This document shows positions 25,361-34,695 of a DNA stretch of 64,000 bases, piece by piece. Positions within the stretch are counted from its first letter, which is position 1, and each line of letters starts with the position of its first letter. The notes beneath the pieces were generated by a model. The model saw only the letters and a program-made list of their open reading frames with translations, searched no databases and had not been told where the DNA came from. The translations under genes were made by a program, and so were the position numbers. This stretch comes from Ketobacter sp. (GTDB taxonomy: Bacteria > Pseudomonadota > Gammaproteobacteria > Pseudomonadales > Ketobacteraceae). Location: assembly GCF_003671495.1 (NCBI RefSeq), contig NZ_RCHN01000020.1:124001-188000 (forward strand), read 5' to 3'.

Positions 25361-26428
25361 TTAAAATTCCGCAGCCAGTTGTACCACTACGTTATTGGAT
25401 TTTTCGCCGGTGCCGCCGTCGCTTTCGCTGTAGTCTTCATCGTGCCAGAATTCAACGGCCAGGCTGACGTTCTCATACACAGAGGTTGAGCCGCCCAGTG
25501 ACAGTCTGGATTCCGGCAGGCCCAGTGCCACGGCTTCGTCGGATTCTTGCAGGGCAAAACCAAAGCTATACTCCTGGCCGCCCAAATTAGTGGCGAAATC
25601 CACTTCCACCTGGATGGCTTCCGGCTGGAATTCTGTGTTGCCGACGAACTCGATGTCGTCGATGGCAGTCATGTACTCCGCCACAATGGTGATCACATCC
25701 ACGCTCAGGCTACCCGACAGGGACACGGCGCCGTCGTCGCTCTCCAGCAGCAAGGGGTCGACCAGTTCAGATATGGCGTCAGACTCGGTCAACGCCGAAA
25801 TGTAGTCAAAGCCCAAGCTGAAGTTGTCCTGACCGAAGCTGGCTGTGAAACCGTAGTTCTCTACGTTGTTTTCACGATCGGTTGAGCCATCGAACAGATA
25901 GGCCCCGACGGTAAAGCCATCCTGCTCCAGCCCGAACAACGCTGCGGTTTTGTTGGTTTCCGCCAATTCCAGAACCAGCGTGTCGTTCACCAGGGCAGTT
26001 TCGAAGCGACCAAAAGGCAAATACTGTTTGCCCACCAACAGATCCACCGGACCCACCAGGTTCTCGAACGACAGAGTGGCCACATCCACGTCCAGTTCGG
26101 TTTCGTCTTCTTCGTACAACAGGACGATTTCAGCATCGACCTTGTCATTCAGTTCTGCAGCAATCCCCAGTTCCACGGTGGCCACGGTGAGGTCGCTGTA
26201 ACTTTCATCATCGTAGCCTTCACCCCAGGTGGCTTCGATCTCAATCAATCCGGACACCTGTACTTTCTCTCCCAAAGCACTGCCGGATTTTGGCGTTTGC
26301 TGTTTTTCCAGCTTGGCCAAACGTTGTTCTACTTTGCGTTCAAATTCTGCGTCAGCCAGTGCATGAGCTGACAACCCCACAACGGCAAGGGCCAGGGCGG
26401 TACGGGTAAAAGGTGCGACAATTTTCAT
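25361..26428 (-). CDS. LbtU-family siderophore/iron porin
   Basis: The 355-residue outer-membrane protein has a signal peptide ending AHA-LADA, a short coiled-coil segment (EFERKVEQRLAKLEKQQ) and then a beta-barrel ending in C-terminal Phe. Strands alternate with acidic loops. LbtU-type proteins are TonB-independent siderophore porins first described in Legionella. The assignment rests on the coiled coil plus the motif LVGKQYLPFGRFET and the acidic barrel; a general iron-regulated porin is the alternative. It is the first gene of the iron operon, with a Fur box 56-75 bases upstream. No clear Shine-Dalgarno sequence precedes the start, and a 9-bp hairpin lies in its leader. Confidence 0.8.
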   Translation of the reverse strand: MKIVAPFTRTALALAVVGLSAHALADAEFERKVEQRLAKLEKQQTPKSGSALGEKVQVSGLIEIEATWGEGYDDESYSDLTVATVELGIAAELNDKVDAEIVLLYEEDETELDVDVATLSFENLVGPVDLLVGKQYLPFGRFETALVNDTLVLELAETNKTAALFGLEQDGFTVGAYLFDGSTDRENNVENYGFTASFGQDNFSLGFDYISALTESDAISELVDPLLLESDDGAVSLSGSLSVDVITIVAEYMTAIDDIEFVGNTEFQPEAIQVEVDFATNLGGQEYSFGFALQESDEAVALGLPESRLSLGGSTSVYENVSLAVEFWHDEDYSESDGGTGEKSNNVVVQLAAEF

Positions 26429-26453
26429 AAATAACTACAATAAAAAGACAAAG

Positions 26454-26480
26454 GAGTGGCGCACCAAAAGAGCACCACTC
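26454..26480 (-). promoter_or_regulatory. leader stem-loop upstream of the siderophore porin
   Basis: GAGTGGCGC (26454-26462) and GCACCACTC (26472-26480) pair over nine positions, with one G-U in minus-strand RNA, around a nine-base loop. It sits between the Fur box and the start of the LbtU-like gene, so it would be in the mRNA leader or overlap the promoter. Confidence 0.4.
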
Positions 26481-26484
26481 TAGC

Positions 26485-26503
26485 GTTAATGAGGTTTATT
26501 ATC
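26485..26503 (-). promoter_or_regulatory. Fur box of the iron operon
   Basis: The minus strand reads GATAATAAACCTCATTAAC and matches the 19-base Fur consensus at 14 positions. The two outer hexamers are almost perfect: GATAAT matches fully and CATTAA at five of six. It lies 57 bases before the first gene of the LbtU/imelysin/DUF1111/imelysin/DUF1513 operon, a placement that fits iron repression. Confidence 0.65.
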
Positions 26504-26522
26504 AACTGCAATTAATTTGCGT

Positions 26523-27461
26523 TTACTGATTTCGATCAAAAAAGGAGGCGATTTCATCGATGGCCATACGGCCATCTTTCAGCATGGGAAAGGTGTAATG
26601 CCACACGTGCTGCATTTTTTCCCAGATCTGCAGTTCAACCTGCACACCTGTTTTCTTGGCCTTCTCAGCAAGGCGGACGGAATCATCCAACAAAATCTCT
26701 TCCGAGCCAACCTGAATCAGCAAAGGTGGTAACTGGTTCAAATCTGCCGCCAATGGAGACAGTGCGGAGCGGCTGCCACGGGCTTCCGCACTGGCGCCTG
26801 CGGTATAGTGGGCGGCAAACTGTTCCAGCAACCCGGGGGAAAGCAGCAGATCCACCGATTCCTTGGTGGTGATGGTGGTACCGCTCATGGAAAGATCGGT
26901 CCAGGGCGAGATACAACAGGCCGCCGACGGCAGCGGCACACCGGTTTCGCGGAGTCTGAGTAATGTCGCCAGCACCAGATTGCCCCCGGCGGAATCACCG
27001 GCCAGGTAGATATTCTCCGGTTTGACCCCCTCCTCCAGCAAGGCATGGTACACGGAAACCGCGTCCTCAATGGGGGCCGGGTGTGGATGCTCGGGGGCTT
27101 TGCGATAGTCCGGCGCCACCGCCCGCATGCGGGCTTTTCTGGCCAGGCGGGAAATAATGTGACGATGACTCATGGGCGACCCGACGCAATAACCGCCGCC
27201 GTGAAAATACAGCAGCACCCGGTTACTGGGGGCGTGTTTGGGCTGGTGCTGTTCACAGGCCACCCCACCGTAGTTGATAGCCTGGATTTTCACGCCCCGG
27301 GCCTGGGGCATCAAGCGGCCGTAGAAATTCATCATGCGGCGCGAATGGGCGATTTTCGCGGGCTCCACCGACAGATCCGGTGAGAATGGTGATCTAAGAA
27401 TGGTGTTTACTAGCGTTACCGGCAATCGTCCGGACGAGCAAGTCATATGACAAATGCTCAT
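26523..27461 (-). CDS. alpha/beta hydrolase, hormone-sensitive-lipase family esterase
   Basis: The 312-residue protein has the HSL-family marks: oxyanion motif HGGGYCVGS (about 90-98), nucleophile GDSAGGNL (about 158-165), a catalytic Asp in QVGSEEILLDDSVRLA and a catalytic His in MQHVWHYTF. It is probably a cytosolic carboxylesterase on short or medium acyl esters. AAGGGAAC lies just before the ATG. It is downstream of the deacetylase gene on the same strand with 80 bases between, so cotranscription is possible but not certain. Confidence 0.88.
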   Translation of the reverse strand: MSICHMTCSSGRLPVTLVNTILRSPFSPDLSVEPAKIAHSRRMMNFYGRLMPQARGVKIQAINYGGVACEQHQPKHAPSNRVLLYFHGGGYCVGSPMSHRHIISRLARKARMRAVAPDYRKAPEHPHPAPIEDAVSVYHALLEEGVKPENIYLAGDSAGGNLVLATLLRLRETGVPLPSAACCISPWTDLSMSGTTITTKESVDLLLSPGLLEQFAAHYTAGASAEARGSRSALSPLAADLNQLPPLLIQVGSEEILLDDSVRLAEKAKKTGVQVELQIWEKMQHVWHYTFPMLKDGRMAIDEIASFFDRNQ

Positions 27462-27541
27462 GTTCCCTTCCCCTCATTTACTACTTTTTATTGGTAAGTC
27501 AGTCAAATTAGCACCCTGCCAAAGGGGACGCAAGATCCGTG

Positions 27542-28465
27542 TCAGAGGCCACTTAGAACCCTGATATGCTGATAAACGCTGCGGGACAGGGCCTCCAGGT
27601 GATACCCGCCCTCCAGACTGGAGACGATCCGCCCCTCACAGCAGTGGTCCGCCAGCCGCTTGAGTTCCCCGGTTACCCAGTAATAGTCCCGCTCATCCAG
27701 GTGGATGTCCGCCAGTGGATCGGAATGATGGGCATCGAAGCCGGCGCTGATCAGCAGCAACTGCGGTTTGAAATGCTGCAACTTGTTCATCCACTGCTGC
27801 AACACCCAGTCCCGGAACTCATCACTGCAAGTACCGGCATGCATGGGCGTATGCACGATATTCGAGCGGTTCTGGTCCGGTATGGTGTGCGGATAGTAAG
27901 GATGCTGGAAGCTGGAACAAAACAGGATGCGATCGTCGTACTGCAGAATGTTTTCGGTGCCGTTACCATGGTGCACGTCAAAATCCACGATGGCCACCCG
28001 CTGCAGGTCGTACTGATGCAATGCATAGGCTGCCGCCACGGCCACATTGCTGAAAATGCAGAATCCCATGGCGCGGTTTTTCTCGGCATGATGGCCCGGT
28101 GGACGCACCGCGCAGAAAGCATTGGCGGCCTCCCCGTTCATCACCATATCTACCCCTTTGCACACCGCCCCCGCCGAGCGTAAAGCGGCATCCAGGGTGT
28201 GGCGGTTTGCCACCACGTCGTCCCCCAGGGTTTTCAGGTCCTGCAAGGGGAACTGGGCAAACACCCCGTCCACATAGTCCCGGCTGTGCACGCGATACAG
28301 GTGTTTCTTCTCAATTTTAGGGGCATCCACCTGTTGCAGCAGATCCCACACCTGGCGCTCCATCAGGTAATCACGGATTGCACTCAGACGGCGGGGGGAT
28401 TCCGGATGGTCGAAGCCCATGTCATGGAGTTCGCAGTCGCGGTGGCTTATATAGGCAGTGGTCAT
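27542..28465 (-). CDS. histone deacetylase family protein (zinc-dependent)
   Basis: The 307-residue protein has the complete arginase/deacetylase active site. The charge-relay His-His pair is in RPPGHHAEKNRAMGFCIFSN (125-126), zinc ligands are Asp and His in VDFDVHHGNGTEN (163, 165) and Asp in SAGFDAHHSDP, and the transition-state tyrosine is in LEGGYHLEAL. Bacterial members deacetylate proteins, polyamines or small molecules. The gene follows the PatZ-type acetyltransferase by 33 bases on the same strand, so a protein deacetylase that opposes PatZ is a reasonable guess. An acetylpolyamine substrate is the main alternative. Confidence 0.9.
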   Translation of the reverse strand: MTTAYISHRDCELHDMGFDHPESPRRLSAIRDYLMERQVWDLLQQVDAPKIEKKHLYRVHSRDYVDGVFAQFPLQDLKTLGDDVVANRHTLDAALRSAGAVCKGVDMVMNGEAANAFCAVRPPGHHAEKNRAMGFCIFSNVAVAAAYALHQYDLQRVAIVDFDVHHGNGTENILQYDDRILFCSSFQHPYYPHTIPDQNRSNIVHTPMHAGTCSDEFRDWVLQQWMNKLQHFKPQLLLISAGFDAHHSDPLADIHLDERDYYWVTGELKRLADHCCEGRIVSSLEGGYHLEALSRSVYQHIRVLSGL

Positions 28466-28498
28466 GGCTTCAATACTAAGGTCAGTGGTGTATGAGAA

Positions 28499-31192
28499 TC
28501 AGAGTCGTTTGATGACGTAGACGAGATCTTCGTCTTTCTCGTCATCCCGCAGCTCGAAGCCCATGGAGCGGGCCAGTTTGCGCATGGGCACATTATCCCG
28601 CAGCACGATGCCGTCCATGAATTTCAGCCCTTTGTTGCGGGCCGCCTCGATCAGCAGTTCCATCAATTTATACCCAATACCGGTACGATGCCATTGATCT
28701 GAGACAACCACGGCAAACTCGCAACTGATGCCATCCGGGTTCAATACATAGCGGCTCACCCCGATTTCCTCCCAGGTGCCATTGTTCTGGACCAACGCCA
28801 CCAGGGCCATTTCCCGGTGGTAATCAATCTGGGTAAAACGGGCCAGCATTTCCGGCGTCACCCGTTTCACATTGTGCATGAAGCGGTAATAACGGGATTG
28901 CTCCGACAGGCTTTCGATAAAGGACTTTTCCAGTTCCGCGTCTTCCGGGCGAATGGGGCGGATCTTCACGTCCACCCCGTTTTTCATCTGCCAATTGGTT
29001 TCCAGATACACCGGATACGGATGAATGGCCATGTGTTCATAGCGTTTCTGCGCCGGTGGCAGATAGTCCACTTCAATCACCGCATCCAGCACCGTGGCTT
29101 TCTCGTGATCCAGCACCAAGGGGTTGATATCCAGATTGCGAATCCAGGGCAACTCGCAGGCAATCTCCGACAGGCGCAGAATGATGCGCTCCAGCTCTGC
29201 CCGGTTAGCGGCGGGCATATTGCGGAAACTGTCCAGCATTTTCGCCACTTTGGGGGAATCAATCAGGGTGTTGGCCAGCAGGGAGTTCAACGGCGGCAGA
29301 CTGATGGCAATGTCGTTCATCACCTCCACCATGGTGCCACCGTGACCAAACACCAGCACCGGGCCAAACACCGAGTCGTTCTTGATGCCCAGCAGCAATT
29401 CCCGGTTGGAACTGGAGGTCACCATGTGCTCCACGATCACGCCCTCAATACGCGCGTCCGGTTTCTTCTCAGCCACATCGTCCATCAGTTTTTTATAGGC
29501 GCTGCGCACCGCTTGGGCATTCATCACATTGAGCGAGATGCCGGAAAAATCCAGCTTGTGGCTGATGTCCGGAGAGTTGATTTTCAGCACCACCGGAAAG
29601 CCGATGGATTCCGCCGCCACCAGGGCCTCGTTGGCGGAGTGGGTGTTCCAGGAGGGATTGATGGGAATGTTGAAGGCCTTGAGGATGGCGCGGGATTCCA
29701 ACTGGTTCAGCACCTTGCGGCCTTCCTGCAGCACGCCTTCGATGATCAGGCGGGCCCCCTCAATATCGGGGTGCACATCTCTGGCCACCGAGGCCGGTGC
29801 CTGGATCAGGTAGGTGCGGTTGCGGAAATAGGTGGTGAGATACTTGGCGGCCTTGACCGCATTTTCCGGAGAGGAGAACACCGGGATGCCCCGCTCCTGC
29901 AGGGAACGGCGAATACCCGCCACCTTGTCCCCCCCCATGCAACACACGACGATGGGTTTGAAACTGGTTTTCTGAATTTTGTACAAGCGCTCATCCACAT
30001 CCTCCACCACCTTGCCCCGCGGCGGCGTCAGAATCACCACCAGGAAGTCTACGTTTTTGTCGGTAGCGATGATTTCGCAGGCTTCCATAAACTCGTCGTT
30101 CAGGCCAAAACGGCTGCTGTAAACCGGATTGGAGCTGGCATCCATCGAACGCAAGCTGGCCAGCCGGGCCGAGGCATCATGCCCCAGCTCAGCCAATGGC
30201 AGATGCAGGTCATAGGCGGTATCGCAGGCCATGATGGCGGGGCCCAGCCCATGGGAGATGATGCCGATGCGCTCACCGCGCACACTGCGATGGATGGGGA
30301 ACGCGCGGGCCGCCAGGAACAGGTCGGTGAGGGAATAAGCCCGCACAATGCCTGCCCGCTCCAGCGCCGCATCAAACACCAGATCGTTCCCCACCAAGGC
30401 GCCGGTGTGGGACAGGTGCTGCCCCACCGCCTCCCCATGGCGCCCGGTTTTCAGCACGATCACCGGTTTGCTGCGGGCCACACCGCGCAACCCGGAAAGA
30501 AAGCTGCGGGAATCCTGCACCCCTTCCGCATAAATCAGAATGCACTCTGTCTGTTGGTCGATGACCAGATAATCCAGAATGTCCCCGGCGTAGACCCCCG
30601 CCGCCTGTTCCAGGGAGATGATAGTGGAGAACCCCACTCCACTGGCATTGGCCCAATCGGTCACCGCCCGGCAAATGGCCCCTGAATGGGAAATCAACGC
30701 AATCTTGCCAGGCTTGATGTCCACCCGATCCAGGGTGGCGCGAATACCCAGGGCCGGCCGCACAAAGCCATAGCAATCGGGGCCCCACATGCGAATATTG
30801 AGATTGTCGGCCTGGCGCCGCAGACTCTCCACAAACTGGCTGCGCAGGAAACCATCGCGATCGTCCAGATGCGACAACACCACCACCGAGTCGATTCCCA
30901 CCGCGGCGCAACGATCCAGCTGCTCCGCCACCATGGAATCCGGGGTGGCAATGATCACCAGGTCCAGGCGTCCGGGCACCTGGTCAATGGTCTCGAAATG
31001 ACGAGAGCTCCCCAAATGGCGACCACCGGACAGCAGGGAGCGTTGGCGTGGGTGCACCAGCCAGACCTTGCCTTTGAACTGCTCCTTGAGCCGTTCCGCC
31101 AGGCGGGCTTCGATGGAGCTGTTGCCTTCCCCGGTGCCGATGATGGCAATGGTGGAAGGCTCGAAGAAATGAGTCAGGTAGTGTTTTTTCAT
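28499..31192 (-). CDS. protein lysine acetyltransferase, ADP-forming acyl-CoA synthetase-like plus GNAT domain
   Basis: The 897-residue protein has the PatZ/Pat layout. An N-terminal CoA-binding domain (about 10-140) is followed by ligase-CoA domains (150-470), an ATP-grasp region (about 490-700: RAILKAFNIPINPSW, VLKINSPDISHKLD) and a C-terminal GNAT domain (about 735-890) with acetyl-CoA loop WHRTGIGYKLMELL. The loop SHTGALVG, which in ADP-forming acetyl-CoA synthetases holds the phosphorylated His, keeps its histidine. Family members acetylate acetyl-CoA synthetase and other central enzymes. Its start overlaps the tmcA stop by four bases, so the two are translationally coupled; the deacetylase gene follows. 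Confidence 0.9.
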   Translation of the reverse strand: MKKHYLTHFFEPSTIAIIGTGEGNSSIEARLAERLKEQFKGKVWLVHPRQRSLLSGGRHLGSSRHFETIDQVPGRLDLVIIATPDSMVAEQLDRCAAVGIDSVVVLSHLDDRDGFLRSQFVESLRRQADNLNIRMWGPDCYGFVRPALGIRATLDRVDIKPGKIALISHSGAICRAVTDWANASGVGFSTIISLEQAAGVYAGDILDYLVIDQQTECILIYAEGVQDSRSFLSGLRGVARSKPVIVLKTGRHGEAVGQHLSHTGALVGNDLVFDAALERAGIVRAYSLTDLFLAARAFPIHRSVRGERIGIISHGLGPAIMACDTAYDLHLPLAELGHDASARLASLRSMDASSNPVYSSRFGLNDEFMEACEIIATDKNVDFLVVILTPPRGKVVEDVDERLYKIQKTSFKPIVVCCMGGDKVAGIRRSLQERGIPVFSSPENAVKAAKYLTTYFRNRTYLIQAPASVARDVHPDIEGARLIIEGVLQEGRKVLNQLESRAILKAFNIPINPSWNTHSANEALVAAESIGFPVVLKINSPDISHKLDFSGISLNVMNAQAVRSAYKKLMDDVAEKKPDARIEGVIVEHMVTSSSNRELLLGIKNDSVFGPVLVFGHGGTMVEVMNDIAISLPPLNSLLANTLIDSPKVAKMLDSFRNMPAANRAELERIILRLSEIACELPWIRNLDINPLVLDHEKATVLDAVIEVDYLPPAQKRYEHMAIHPYPVYLETNWQMKNGVDVKIRPIRPEDAELEKSFIESLSEQSRYYRFMHNVKRVTPEMLARFTQIDYHREMALVALVQNNGTWEEIGVSRYVLNPDGISCEFAVVVSDQWHRTGIGYKLMELLIEAARNKGLKFMDGIVLRDNVPMRKLARSMGFELRDDEKDEDLVYVIKRL

Positions 31193-33480
31193 TCACCTTC
31201 TGCCGTATTGTCGATGGAATTCGCGGGTGAAGTGGAATTCGCAGGTGTAGTGGTATCAGTGGGCGAGCAAGACACTTGCGTCCATTGCTCAACGGCCTGC
31301 CTTAAACAGGACCGGGCAGCTTTGATTCCACTCAAGCCCAGGGCGTCAATGCAGTCCTGCCAAGTATGATTCTGCAATACTTTCATGACCAGGAGCCTGC
31401 GCCCCGTGATGTCGAGGGCAGGACTGCGGCCGTTGGCGGCATACCGCCCCCACAACAGCCGCCAGAGGGACGGGGCCACGTTCTCCAGGGGCGTCCAGTT
31501 TGCCAGATACCGCTGCAGGCCGATTTGATCTCTCTCATGATAGCGGATGCCGGAAGCGGGAGCGTCGGCCATCAGCCCCACCACCAGATCTGCCGGCAAC
31601 AGACGATGACTGCCCTGCAACAACAGGGGAAAGTCAGCATTGAAGCAGTCCAGGGCCGCCTGCTGTACCCGGCGCCCGGGCTCCGATAATCCCTGCAGCA
31701 CCAGCAGGCTGTGATCGCCGGTGGTGGCCTCCCGGGTGTAGCCCACCCGCAGTGGCAGGCAACCGTTGCGTTGCCAGAAGGCCAGCACCGCCGGACTGCC
31801 GGAAAACAGCGAACCGATGCAATCCACCTGCTGTGCCAGGGCGGTTCGTACTAAGTGTTGCAGCAACGTGCTACCCAAGCCCTGTTGCTGCAGATCCGGT
31901 TGCACGGCAATGCGCACCACCCGCCAGTGGGTTTGCCCCAGGGCAGCCTCCTGCCCCAGGTGTACCGCCAGGGTTTGCGGCAATACCTGCCCATGGGGTC
32001 GACGCCGGCCCTGCACGATGGCCTGGGCCAGTTCGCCGCTGAGCTCACCTTCCGCCGCCACCATGGCCACCGCCAGCACCCGGTCGGCCTGGGTCAGCGT
32101 GAACAGGCGAACATTGGAACCATCCAGCATGGTGCGCAAATCGCTGGGCCGGGTGCGGTAATGGGCGGTCATGAGCAGCTCAAACATCTGGTTCAAGCAC
32201 GCCTCAGAAGCCTCGTCACACTGGAAACGAAATTCGGAAAACGCCGGAGCTGCAGTCGCGTTGTCGGGCGTGGTGGGCAACGCTGCCGGTTGCAACAGCA
32301 ATGCGCGATTGAGGGACTGTTCCAACCAATCCCCCCCCTGCCAGCGCACCGGCTGTTGCAACGACATTTTCACCCAGCCGGGATACTGGGCATCCAGAAA
32401 GCGCTGAAAGCGCACCGCAAAACCACGGCCGGTGCCTTCATAACCGTTTACTGTGGTGGCGAACACCGCTCGAGCGTAATGACGCAACATGGCTTTCAAC
32501 ATGTCCGGTGCGATGGCGGCGGCCTCATCCACCAGCAACAGATCTGCCGCTGGCCGCGCACTGAGCAAGCGATCCGGCGCGACAAATTCCAGGGAACCTG
32601 TGCTTCGGGGCGCTTCATTTCGGGGCTCTTCATTGTGATGATCTGCAGGTGGCTCCGACAAACGCGCGAAGCGCAAAATGGTTTCAGCACTTTCCGGTCG
32701 GGGCGCCGTGACCACAATGCGTCGGCCCTGTTGCAACAGGCGCTGCACAGCAATCCCCATGGCGGCACTTTTGCCCCGCCCGCGATCGGCTTCGATCACC
32801 AGGGGGCGCTTGCGATGACCGGACAGCACATGCAATACCGCCTCCACCGCCTGCCGCTGGCACTGGGTAACACAACCCCAGTCATCCGGGCTGCGCTGCG
32901 GTACTGTGGCAGCAGGCAACTCAGGTAGAAAGAAGCCCTCATCCTCAGTGATGCGGGCGACCTTTGGATTCCCCGGTGGTGGTTGATGCTTCAGTTGCTG
33001 TTGAAAAATCCACGCCAGGCGCCGGGCGTAATCGGTTTTGACCGCGGCCACCCCCCAGGGTTGAACTGCAATCCTGTCCCGCAACCCGTCTTCCAATTCA
33101 TGCCATTGATGCAACGGCGGGCACAGCATCCACAACATGCCACCACCCCGGATATTGCCGCTGATGGCCGCCAGGGCATCCGCCTGCAATCCGCTGTAGA
33201 CATCAAACACCCCGTGATCCGCCTCGCGTCCCAATTCATGATTGATTTTGTCCGGCGATAACCGCCAGGCGGATTCCGGCGCCCGGGTTGAATACCAGAG
33301 CGGAGTTCGGGCCTGCAAGCCCTGTAAACAACCCTGCACGGTGGACAACGTCCAGTCTGCACTGCCTTCCACCAGCACCAGCAGGCGTCGATCCGAATGG
33401 CGCAGGGATTCCTGCAACTGTTGCAGCCGGGGCAGCAACAATGGGTCCATTCTGGTTTGATCTGTCGGAGCCTGATTCAA
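31189..33480 (-). CDS. tmcA: tRNA(Met) cytidine acetyltransferase
   Basis: The 763-residue enzyme makes N4-acetylcytidine at the wobble base of the elongator tRNA-Met, using acetyl-CoA and ATP or GTP. Domain order fits TmcA: an N-terminal DUF1726-like part, a RecD-like helicase domain with Walker A ADRGRGKSAAMG (231-242) and Walker B LLLVDEAAAIAPD, a GNAT domain with VRIAVQPDLQQQGLGSTLLQHL, and a C-terminal tRNA-binding region. It overlaps the FAD oxidoreductase gene upstream and the PatZ-type gene downstream by four bases each. A second ATG ten codons in is an alternative start. Confidence 0.93.
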   Translation of the reverse strand: MNQAPTDQTRMDPLLLPRLQQLQESLRHSDRRLLVLVEGSADWTLSTVQGCLQGLQARTPLWYSTRAPESAWRLSPDKINHELGREADHGVFDVYSGLQADALAAISGNIRGGGMLWMLCPPLHQWHELEDGLRDRIAVQPWGVAAVKTDYARRLAWIFQQQLKHQPPPGNPKVARITEDEGFFLPELPAATVPQRSPDDWGCVTQCQRQAVEAVLHVLSGHRKRPLVIEADRGRGKSAAMGIAVQRLLQQGRRIVVTAPRPESAETILRFARLSEPPADHHNEEPRNEAPRSTGSLEFVAPDRLLSARPAADLLLVDEAAAIAPDMLKAMLRHYARAVFATTVNGYEGTGRGFAVRFQRFLDAQYPGWVKMSLQQPVRWQGGDWLEQSLNRALLLQPAALPTTPDNATAAPAFSEFRFQCDEASEACLNQMFELLMTAHYRTRPSDLRTMLDGSNVRLFTLTQADRVLAVAMVAAEGELSGELAQAIVQGRRRPHGQVLPQTLAVHLGQEAALGQTHWRVVRIAVQPDLQQQGLGSTLLQHLVRTALAQQVDCIGSLFSGSPAVLAFWQRNGCLPLRVGYTREATTGDHSLLVLQGLSEPGRRVQQAALDCFNADFPLLLQGSHRLLPADLVVGLMADAPASGIRYHERDQIGLQRYLANWTPLENVAPSLWRLLWGRYAANGRSPALDITGRRLLVMKVLQNHTWQDCIDALGLSGIKAARSCLRQAVEQWTQVSCSPTDTTTPANSTSPANSIDNTAEGE

Positions 33481-34622
33481 CGCTGATACTTCTCCATAAA
33501 GCCGCTATCAATCTGATGTTTCCAGCGCCACACCCAGTCACCGCGGGCATAGAACCAGCCCCGCGACGCCATCGCCTTGCGCTCGCCCAGTGTAATCAGT
33601 TTCAGGAACCGCCCCTGGGGCACAAACGCCTGCAGAGTACGACCGGCAATGATATTGGACAGGTTAGCAGCCAACACCGGGCCCTGCCGGACTGCATACA
33701 CCCCTGCCTTGGCGATGGGCGTGGGGAAGCGGGCGATGTCACCCACCGCAAACAAACGCTCATGCCCCACCACTTGCAGGGATTCCGTTACCGGGATAAA
33801 GCCTTCATCCGTCAAGGGCAGCAGGCTCCCCCGCAGATCCTGTACCGGGGCCGCCGGCGTACACAGCAGGGTAAAATCGCTGCGCAGACGACTGCCATCA
33901 GTTAGCTGCAACTGCTGTCCCTGCTGCCCGATTGACTCCACCCCTGTTAACGCCACCCCAATGTGAGTCTGAAATCCTGCCTGCGCCAACGCCCGGCGCC
34001 CTGCCCGGCGAATCAACGGATTATGCTCCGCCAGGACTTCTGAGCGGGAAACCAGGTGCCACTGCCAGTCCGGACCCGGCTGGTAACCACGAATGCGATG
34101 GTGCATGGCCAGGGCCAGTTCAAAGCCGGCCACACCGCCACCCACCACGGTCACCGTCCGGTTCTGCCCCGGGGCCAGCCCAGCCAGAAACCGCTCCCAG
34201 GCGGCAAGCAATGGGGTGACCGGTTTGGCAGGCAGCAGGACGCCTGTACTGCCTGCACTCTGTGCCGACAACAGTTCGCGGCTGCGGGGCATGGAGCCAA
34301 TATCGAAGGCGGCGTAGTCAAACTCCAGGATGCTCCCATCTTCCAGCACAGCGGAGCGCCGGTCCTCCGTCAACGCCACAAAGCGACCTTGATGCCAACG
34401 CACACCTGAGTCCGCACACAATGCCGGCAGATTGATCAGAAACTGGTCAACCTGATACTGCCCGGCCACCACCCCGGGCAACATCCCGGAGTACGCCGCG
34501 CCCGGCTCCGGGCTCACCAACACAACCTCGATCCCCTGGTCGCCAAAGCGCCTGCGATACTGCCGAATCACCTCGATATGGGCGTGGCCGCCTCCCACCA
34601 AAAGTATGCGTGTGGGCTTCAT
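33477..34622 (-). CDS. FAD-dependent pyridine nucleotide-disulfide oxidoreductase (SelD-N-terminus-like)
   Basis: The 381-residue flavoprotein begins with LLVGGGHAHIEVIRQYRRRF, the FAD-binding motif variant typical of the subgroup that is also found fused to the N-terminus of SelD. A second dinucleotide motif, VTVVGGGVAGFELALAM, should bind NAD(P)H, and FAVGDIARFPTPIAKAGVYAVRQGPVLAANL is the C-terminal FAD-contacting region. There is no CxxC redox pair, so it is more like a type II NADH dehydrogenase than a disulfide reductase. No selD gene is nearby. It is the first gene of the four-gene acetylation series and overlaps tmcA by four bases. Confidence 0.82.
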   Translation of the reverse strand: MKPTRILLVGGGHAHIEVIRQYRRRFGDQGIEVVLVSPEPGAAYSGMLPGVVAGQYQVDQFLINLPALCADSGVRWHQGRFVALTEDRRSAVLEDGSILEFDYAAFDIGSMPRSRELLSAQSAGSTGVLLPAKPVTPLLAAWERFLAGLAPGQNRTVTVVGGGVAGFELALAMHHRIRGYQPGPDWQWHLVSRSEVLAEHNPLIRRAGRRALAQAGFQTHIGVALTGVESIGQQGQQLQLTDGSRLRSDFTLLCTPAAPVQDLRGSLLPLTDEGFIPVTESLQVVGHERLFAVGDIARFPTPIAKAGVYAVRQGPVLAANLSNIIAGRTLQAFVPQGRFLKLITLGERKAMASRGWFYARGDWVWRWKHQIDSGFMEKYQR

Positions 34623-34695
34623 TTCACTCTCACATTGAATTCTTCAGATTAAATCTATACTTACAGATATTACTATTGCTTCGGGGCCGGAAGAA

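Noticed and set aside
28817-30685. 622-codon plus-strand open frame
   Set aside because: Antisense to the PatZ-type gene, which has clear CoA-ligase and GNAT motifs; the frame shows His/Gln-rich noise.
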